A stretch of 64,000 bases of DNA from NCBI RefSeq assembly GCF_026672375.1, contig NZ_JAPPRA010000001.1:682001-746000 (forward strand). The letters are read 5' to 3'. The position numbers and the translations under genes were made by a program. This document shows, piece by piece, positions 59,000 through 64,000 of this stretch (the first letter of the stretch is position 1; every line of letters begins with the position of its first letter). This DNA comes from Caulobacter sp. SL161 (GTDB lineage Bacteria; Pseudomonadota; Alphaproteobacteria; Caulobacterales; Caulobacteraceae). A model generated the notes under the pieces. The model was not told where the DNA came from, made no database searches, and saw nothing but the letters and a program-made list of their open reading frames with translations.

Positions 59000-59611
59000 A
59001 TGAGACGCTTTTCCATGATCGGTTTTTCGAAACTCTCTCGCGCGCTCGCCATGTTGGCGGCCGTGGTTTTCATGATGGTCTCGACATCGAATGGTGTCGC
59101 CCATGCCCAGGTCGGCTCTGAGCCCGCCCCCGTCGCGGGCGTAGCGCAAGCGGTCGACTATCTTCTGGGCCCTGGCGATAAGGTCCGGGTCACGGTGTAT
59201 GGTGAGGAGTCGCTGTCGGGCGAGTTCTTCGTCGCCGGCACTGGGCTGATGTCCTTGCCGCTGATCGGCGAGATCAAGGTCGGCGGCATGACCGTCGGCC
59301 AGTTCCAGACGGCGGTTCAGGACAAGCTGAAGGATGGCTATCTGAAGGACCCGCGCGTGAGCGCCGAGGTGCTCACCTTCCGCCCCTTCTACATTCTGGG
59401 CGAGGTCGAGAAGCCCGGCACCTATCCCTACACCTCCGGCTTGACCGTTCTGAACGCGGTGGCGACGGCGGGCGGCTTCACCTATCGGGCCGACAAGAAG
59501 ATCGTCTACATCAAGCGCAATGGTGATGCGTCCGAGGTCAAGGGCGAGTTGAAGCCCTCGACCCTGGTATCGCCCGGCGACACGATCCGCATTGGCGAGC
59601 GCTTCTTCTAG
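59000..59611 (+). CDS. short OPX (Wza-like) polysaccharide export protein
   Basis: A 203-aa exported protein. Signal peptide with cleavage near VAHAQ; no lipobox Cys is visible. It contains the PES domain (VDYLLGPGDKVRVTVYGEESLSGEFFVAGTGLMSLPLIGEIKVGG) and one SLBB domain (FYILGEVEKPGTYPYTSGLTVLNAVATAGGFTYRA). The C-terminal amphipathic helix that forms the outer-membrane pore in Wza is absent. It thus needs a partner in the outer membrane, perhaps the barrel at 50455. A terminator follows 25 bp after the stop. Confidence 0.9.
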   Translation: MRRFSMIGFSKLSRALAMLAAVVFMMVSTSNGVAHAQVGSEPAPVAGVAQAVDYLLGPGDKVRVTVYGEESLSGEFFVAGTGLMSLPLIGEIKVGGMTVGQFQTAVQDKLKDGYLKDPRVSAEVLTFRPFYILGEVEKPGTYPYTSGLTVLNAVATAGGFTYRADKKIVYIKRNGDASEVKGELKPSTLVSPGDTIRIGERFF

Positions 59612-59635
59612 TTGGCTTGCCAGCATTGTTCGCAG

Positions 59636-59663
59636 AGGCCCGGCGGTGACGCCGGGCCTTTTT
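59636..59663 (+). terminator. rho-independent terminator of the OPX gene
   Basis: AGGCCCGGCG-gtga-CGCCGGGCCT, 10-bp arms, followed by TTTT. It closes the polysaccharide locus. Confidence 0.92.
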
Positions 59664-60188
59664 CGTTTGCGCCGCGCACCAGCCCGCTCACGATGAGGTT
59701 TCAGGCGAGCGCATCGACCGATCCGCCGCCTTCATCGCGCGGGCCCGGTTCGAGATGGCTCATTTGGCGTCTAGGTATTTTGATCTAAAAATATCAAGAA
59801 AAACAACGATAAAACCTAAGATAAATATCCCTATACTGATTAAAATACCGGTAGGCGCGCCCAGAGTTTCTTTGTGCGGTGAGCGTGGACGTAATCCTAA
59901 ACTCAAAAACGAACTCCAATTCGAGCTCCAAGTCGAATCTGTCAAAAAAGCTTCTCACTTTCGTGATATGAGTATCGCCCTCATAATATTCGACCGCAAC
60001 TAGAGAGTCTAATTCGGCTCTGGATTCCCCCAGATGGGGAATCCTCTCTATCGTGAGAATTGAAACGCTCGGGCGCCATGTATTGAGCGCCGACTGTTCC
60101 GCAAAAACTGTCACAATTGCCGACTAAACACCCCCGGAAGGCGTGATCGCCTGCGTTCGTCGCGGCTTGAGAAACCAGAGGGGCTCCT
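59664..60188. other. 525-bp spacer between the OPX gene and the lipoprotein gene
   Basis: Contains the probable broken gene (59760-60114), the hairpin GGATTCCCC-cagat-GGGGAATCC (60022-60044) and about 75 bp of ordinary high-GC sequence before the GTG of the lipoprotein. The AT-rich core (59760-60010) differs from the surrounding genome and may be foreign DNA. Confidence 0.5.
59760..60114 (-). pseudogene. probable frameshifted DUF3592-like membrane protein
   Basis: Two overlapping minus-strand frames together resemble one gene. The first (from about 60114) encodes ERIPHLGESRAELDSLVAVEYYEGDTHITKVRSFF, with the V-x-Y-x-Y-x-G-type pattern. The second (to 59760) encodes RPRSPHKETLGAPTG then a single membrane helix ILISIGIFILGFIVVFLDIF. 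The join lies at about 59885-59945. The block is clearly AT-rich compared with its neighbours. The assignment to DUF3592 is tentative. Confidence 0.4.
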
Positions 60189-61727
60189 GTGAAGCTGTAT
60201 AGAAACCTAATCCTCATGAGCTGCGCGGCCATGGCGCTCGCTGGCTGCGGCTCGGATGACATCTCCTCGCCGGGAACGGGCGGTAACGTCACCATCAACA
60301 ATCCGACCACTCCGACCACCCCGACGACCCCGACCACGCCGGCGGGCGTGACCCCGGCTTCGGGCTGCCCGACCATCGCCGACCCGCAGCAACTGAAGGA
60401 CGACGGTACGATCACGGGCCCGACGGGCACCTGGCGCGTGTGCACCCTGCCGTCGCGCATCAACCGCTCGATCACGCTGCCGAAGATCCCGGGCCTGCTG
60501 TATCAGCTGGCTGGTCGTGTTGACGTCGGCACGGATGGCGGCTTCACCAAGACCGCTGCGGACACCAATGTGACCCTGACCATCGAGCCGGGCGTCATCG
60601 TCTACGGCGGTACGGGTGTGTCCTGGCTCGCGGTCAATCGCGGCAACAAGATCAACGCCGTCGGCACCGCCACGCGTCCGATCGTGTTCACCAGCCGTGA
60701 CAATATCCTGGGTCTGAACACGGAAACCTCGCAAGGCCAGTGGGGCGGCATCGTGCTGCTGGGCCGCGCGAAGATCACCGACTGCTCCACCGGCTCGACC
60801 ACCGCGAACACCTGCGAACGTCAGACCGAAGGCGCGGCCGACCCGGCCCTGTTCGGCGGCGCGGACGACGCCGACAACAGCGGTACCATGCAGTATGTGC
60901 AGATCCGCTACTCGGGCTACGTGCTCGGCTCGAACGTCGAGCTGCAGTCGCTGACGCCGTCGGGCATCGGCAGCGGTACCGTGCTGAGCCACATCCAGAG
61001 CTACAACAGCTCGGATGACGGCGTGGAGTTCTTCGGCGGCATTCCGCAGATGAAGTACTATGTGTCGGTCGGCGCGGACGACGACAGCCTCGACGTTGAC
61101 GTCGGCGCACGCGCGAACTTCCAGTACGGCCTGATGATCCAGCGTGACGGCGCGGGTGACTCGCTGATGGAAATCGACAGCAACGGCCGTGAGACCGAGC
61201 TGCCGCGCACCGATCTGCGCATGGTCAACTACACGATGATCCAGCGTCAGGTCAGCAGCGCCAACGAAGCCGCCAACCAGGCCTCGCTGCTGCTGCGCGG
61301 CAACTCCGACGTGACGATCGCCAACAGCATCCTGCTCTCGCCGAACAATGAGTGCCTGCGCATGAACGGCTCGGGCACGACGCCGGCGACGCTGACGGCG
61401 CGCTCGTTTGTGATGAGCTGTAATGCGGCGAAGTACCTGGGCACGGGGACTTACAACGCGACCACCGTGGCGGCTCAGTTCGGTTCGGGCGCCAACAACA
61501 ACAACGACGCCTTCACCTCGACGCTCAACGCCTTTGTCAACGGCGCCAACGAGCTGGCCGTCGCCGTGTTCAACGCCACGGGTCTGGGCGCTTTCTTCGG
61601 CGCCACGACCTACATCGGCGCTGTCCGCGACAGCAACGACACCTGGTACGCCGGTTGGACCTGCAACAGCGGCGCGGCGAACTTCGGGTCGACCAGCACC
61701 GCCTGCACGTCGCTGCCGACCAACTAA
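60189..61727 (+). CDS. surface lipoprotein with predicted right-handed beta-helix
   Basis: A 512-aa lipoprotein with GTG start. Signal MKLYRNLILMSCAAMALAGC, lipidated Cys20. A (T-T-P)n linker at about 37-50 is followed by repeated short beta segments (VTLTIEPGVIVYGG, TATRPIVFTSRDN, WGGIVLLGRAKI, MQYVQIRYSGYVLG, VLSHIQSYNSSDDGVEFFGG) typical of pectate-lyase-like beta-helices. Eight or so Cys may form disulfides. It directly precedes a TonB-dependent receptor gene, suggesting capture of a polysaccharide or other large substrate on the cell surface. Catalytic activity cannot be read from sequence. Confidence 0.8.
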   Translation: MKLYRNLILMSCAAMALAGCGSDDISSPGTGGNVTINNPTTPTTPTTPTTPAGVTPASGCPTIADPQQLKDDGTITGPTGTWRVCTLPSRINRSITLPKIPGLLYQLAGRVDVGTDGGFTKTAADTNVTLTIEPGVIVYGGTGVSWLAVNRGNKINAVGTATRPIVFTSRDNILGLNTETSQGQWGGIVLLGRAKITDCSTGSTTANTCERQTEGAADPALFGGADDADNSGTMQYVQIRYSGYVLGSNVELQSLTPSGIGSGTVLSHIQSYNSSDDGVEFFGGIPQMKYYVSVGADDDSLDVDVGARANFQYGLMIQRDGAGDSLMEIDSNGRETELPRTDLRMVNYTMIQRQVSSANEAANQASLLLRGNSDVTIANSILLSPNNECLRMNGSGTTPATLTARSFVMSCNAAKYLGTGTYNATTVAAQFGSGANNNNDAFTSTLNAFVNGANELAVAVFNATGLGAFFGATTYIGAVRDSNDTWYAGWTCNSGAANFGSTSTACTSLPTN

Positions 61728-61749
61728 GACGACGCGACTTCGTCGAAGC

Positions 61750-61784
61750 GGGGGGCGGCTGGAACACAGCTGCCCCCCATTTTT
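61750..61784 (+). terminator. rho-independent terminator of the lipoprotein gene
   Basis: GGGGGGCGGCTG pairs with CAGCTGCCCCCC (one G-T pair) around GAACA; TTTTT follows. It lies 22 bp after the stop, so partial readthrough to the receptor gene or a separate promoter is needed. Confidence 0.8.
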
Positions 61785-61812
61785 ACCTGCCTAGCTCCCC
61801 GGGGGATTGGAT

Positions 61813-64000
61813 ATGATTACGCGTCGGCTAACGTCCCTGCTGCTTCTTTCGACCGCGCTCTCGATGCCGACCTGGGCGCTGGCGCAGACCGCCCCGTCGG
61901 CCGAAGAGGCCGGCAAGCCGACGGCTGCGGCGGCGCAGTCTGATTTCCAGCAACCTGAAGTCTCGATCCCGGGCATGGTCGATGCGGTCGTGATCACCGC
62001 CAACCGCTCGGGCAATGTCGTCCGCACCGGCTCGCAGGTCGTCTCGGTGCTCAGCGCGGCGGAAATCGCGCGTACGGGCGAGGGCAATATCGCGGGCGCG
62101 CTCACCCGGGTCACCGGCGTGACCCTGGTCGGCAACGGCTATGTCTATGTTCGCGGCCTGGGCGATCGCTATTCATTGGCCCTGCTCAACGGTTCGCCGT
62201 TGCCGAGCCCTGAGCCGCTGAAGCGTGTGGTTCCGCTGGACCTGTTCCCCAGCCGCGTGATCGCGTCTTCGCTGGTCCAGAAGAGCTATTCCGCCAACTT
62301 CCCCGGCGAGTTCGGCGGCGGCGTGATCAACCTGACCACGCGGTCGATCCCGAGCGAAGGCTTCATCAGCATCGGCGGCTCGGTGTCCGGCGACACCGAA
62401 ACTACCAACCAACTGGGCTATGACTACTACGGTAGCAAGTCCGATTGGACCGGCTTTGACAACGGTAACCGCGACACCCCTTCCGCGCTGGCCGCCTTCT
62501 TCGCCAGCGGTGAGCGCATCAGCTCTGGCAAGGTCAACACCGCCGACATCGCCAGCCAGCTGGTCAACAGCCGCAACGGCGTGGTCCAGAAATGGAACCA
62601 CCTGCCGGCCAACTATTCGATGGACATCACGGCGGCCAAGCCGTTCGACCTCGACTCGATGGATCTCGGCGTCATCGGCACGATCGGCTTCAGCAACCGC
62701 TGGTCCACGCGCGACGCGCAGATCCAGAGCTCGCTGAACGCGGATCTCGAGGACAAGGAATCGGATTTCCGCCGCGTGAGCACTGACAACCGCATGGTCC
62801 TGAACGGGCTGTTCGGCGCGTCTCTGGGCTTTGGCGAGAACAAGATCCGTTGGACCAACCTCTACGTCCACGACACGATCAAGAATACGCGCCTGGCCAT
62901 GGGCCGTCGTGGCGGCACCAATGTCGACTACATGCAGCAGAACACCGGCTGGTTTGAGCGTCAGCTGGTCAACACCCAGCTGGTCGGCGAATTCCGGCCG
63001 ATGGACAAGCTCAATGTCGATGTTCGCGCCAACTACGCCAACACCCAGCGCAAGGCCCCTGCCGAGCTGTCGCTGGAATATGTGCGCACGAACGCTGCGG
63101 CTGATCCGTTCGGCCAGTACTTCGTCAACCGCCTGAACAACGGCAACGGCGGCGACGCGCGGATCAGCTACTCGGATCTGGACGAAGACCTGTGGTCGGG
63201 CGGCGTCGACGCCACCTACAAGCTGGTTCCGGGCTTCGCGGCCACGGTGGGTTACGCCTATGTCCACACCGACCGCGACAGCTCGCGCCGTGACTTCCAG
63301 TTCCAGGCGTCGAACACCTTCCCGCGCGGCGTCGACATGCTGCGTCCGGACCTGCTGCTGGCGCCGGCGATCATCAAGAACTTCAATATCGCGCTCGTCG
63401 ACACCAACGAAGGCAATCCGGCCTTCCGCGCCCAGCTTCAGAACCATGCGGCCTACGGCAAGCTCAACGGCACGGTGTTCCAGGACCTCGATTTCGACGT
63501 CGGCGCCCGCTATGAGACCGCTCGCTTGAAGGTGGCGCCGACCGAGGTCTTCAAGACCCCCGGGGCCTCGCTGGCGTCGACCCGTCAGAACGAGAGCTAC
63601 TGGCTGCCTTCGGCCACCGCCACCTGGCGGGGAATTCAGGACTCGCAGATCCGTCTCAGCGCGTCGAAGACGATCGCCCGTCCACAGTTCCGTGAGCTGA
63701 TCTACCAGTTCTATTTCGACCCCGACAGCAACCGCATGTATCGCGGCAACCCGCTGCTGACGGACAGCAAGCTGACCAACCTCGAAGGTCGGTATGAATG
63801 GTACTTCGCCAGCGATCAGCGCCTGACGGTCGCGGGCTTCTACAAGACCATTGATCGCCCGATCGAAAGCTTCGTGTCGGGCAGCGATCTGTCGACCAGC
63901 TTCGCCAACGCGCCCAAGGCCAAGCTCTATGGCGCTGAGCTCGAAGTCCAAAAGTACTTTGATCTGTCGGACTTCAAGGGCGACTTCTGGGCCAGCCGTC
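61813..64000 (+). CDS. TonB-dependent receptor (5' part, runs off the window)
   Basis: The frame is open from the ATG at 61813 to the window end (729 codons). Signal peptide MITRRLTSLLLLSTALSMPTWALAQ. The plug has VVITANRSGNVVRTGSQVVSVLSAAEIARTGEGNIAGALTRVTGVTLVGNGYVYVRGLGDRYSLALLNGSPLPSPEPLKRVVPLD, a variant seen in large Caulobacter/sphingomonad receptors. The barrel strands then begin; the C-terminus is missing. It forms a likely capture pair with the lipoprotein immediately upstream. Confidence 0.9.
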   Translation, partial: MITRRLTSLLLLSTALSMPTWALAQTAPSAEEAGKPTAAAAQSDFQQPEVSIPGMVDAVVITANRSGNVVRTGSQVVSVLSAAEIARTGEGNIAGALTRVTGVTLVGNGYVYVRGLGDRYSLALLNGSPLPSPEPLKRVVPLDLFPSRVIASSLVQKSYSANFPGEFGGGVINLTTRSIPSEGFISIGGSVSGDTETTNQLGYDYYGSKSDWTGFDNGNRDTPSALAAFFASGERISSGKVNTADIASQLVNSRNGVVQKWNHLPANYSMDITAAKPFDLDSMDLGVIGTIGFSNRWSTRDAQIQSSLNADLEDKESDFRRVSTDNRMVLNGLFGASLGFGENKIRWTNLYVHDTIKNTRLAMGRRGGTNVDYMQQNTGWFERQLVNTQLVGEFRPMDKLNVDVRANYANTQRKAPAELSLEYVRTNAAADPFGQYFVNRLNNGNGGDARISYSDLDEDLWSGGVDATYKLVPGFAATVGYAYVHTDRDSSRRDFQFQASNTFPRGVDMLRPDLLLAPAIIKNFNIALVDTNEGNPAFRAQLQNHAAYGKLNGTVFQDLDFDVGARYETARLKVAPTEVFKTPGASLASTRQNESYWLPSATATWRGIQDSQIRLSASKTIARPQFRELIYQFYFDPDSNRMYRGNPLLTDSKLTNLEGRYEWYFASDQRLTVAGFYKTIDRPIESFVSGSDLSTSFANAPKAKLYGAELEVQKYFDLSDFKGDFWASR

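Noticed and set aside
59755..60003. 82-aa plus-strand frame in the AT-rich islet
   Set aside because: Lys/Ile-rich composition results from base content; the minus-strand pair has more protein-like features.
60300..60345. Tandem ACCCCGACC-type repeats taken at first for a CRISPR or minisatellite
   Set aside because: They encode the Thr-Thr-Pro linker of the lipoprotein.
62173..63951. 592-aa antisense frame opposite the last receptor gene
   Set aside because: Shadow of the TonB-dependent receptor, with a composition typical of antisense frames.

Overview
The window looks like a chromosomal segment of a high-GC alphaproteobacterium of the genus Caulobacter, close to C. crescentus/vibrioides. 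The grounds are the strong G/C third-position bias, the gene order hrcA-grpE / dnaN-recF-gyrB followed by an exopolysaccharide locus with a PssY-type sugar transferase and an HvyA-type transglutaminase homologue, a CC0125-type lipoprotein, and several TonB-dependent receptors. No rRNA, tRNA, CRISPR array, insertion sequence or prophage was seen.

Layout. Positions 1-11.3 kb: a secreted beta-propeller/amidohydrolase fusion; the divergent pair glmM and glmS (UDP-GlcNAc precursor synthesis), with a TPR/GT41 (SPINDLY/OGT-like) glycosyltransferase 7 bp behind glmS; a cyclopropane-fatty-acid synthase; trmO and a GNAT acetyltransferase. 11.3-20.6 kb: housekeeping and small membrane genes (NTF2-like, DUF1232, two SDRs, lipoprotein, LysE exporter, MAPEG, KTSC, argG, kup, Rrf2 regulator). 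20.6-31.7 kb: rlmN, a DUF350/serine-protease pair, an AmpG-like permease, a hybrid histidine kinase with altered receivers, a FecA-like receptor, comM and gshB. 31.8-39.4 kb: an SRPBCC/ArsR operon, the compact minus-strand run rdgB-hemW-rsmI-yraN-sirB1-like, a GST, a DUF2975/XRE pair and a degenerate DegP-like protein. 39.4-48.1 kb: rph, hrcA-grpE, dnaN, recF-gyrB.

48.2-59.7 kb is an exopolysaccharide/capsule locus: a soluble MCP-like protein, an unknown Ala-rich secreted protein, a 422-aa beta-barrel, a Wzc-type co-polymerase/tyrosine kinase, a Wzy/O-antigen-ligase-like polymerase, a PssY-type initiating transferase, a 47-aa membrane peptide, an HvyA-like BTLCP protein, a metallophosphatase and a short OPX export protein. 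Together they suggest lipid-linked repeat synthesis, periplasmic polymerisation with chain-length control, and export through a two-part outer-membrane exit (short OPX plus separate barrel), with HvyA as regulator. Two AT-rich patches, at 57.9-58.06 kb and 59.76-60.12 kb, break the high-GC background. The first holds operator-like palindromes; the second a probable frameshifted gene.

60.2-64 kb: a surface lipoprotein with a predicted beta-helix, followed by a TonB-dependent receptor that runs off the window, probably a nutrient-capture pair.

Genes are packed tightly. Four convergent pairs share exactly four bases at their stop codons, many co-directional genes overlap by 4-11 bp, and rho-independent terminators are clear after argG, dnaN, gyrB, the 47-aa gene, the OPX gene and the lipoprotein gene. 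Two families of palindromic intergenic repeats occur. The best candidates for undescribed biology are the bipartite exporter with its Ala-rich leader gene, the operator cluster upstream of the HvyA-like gene, the MCP-like protein with reversed domain order, the triad-less DegP relative and the receptor-defective hybrid kinase.
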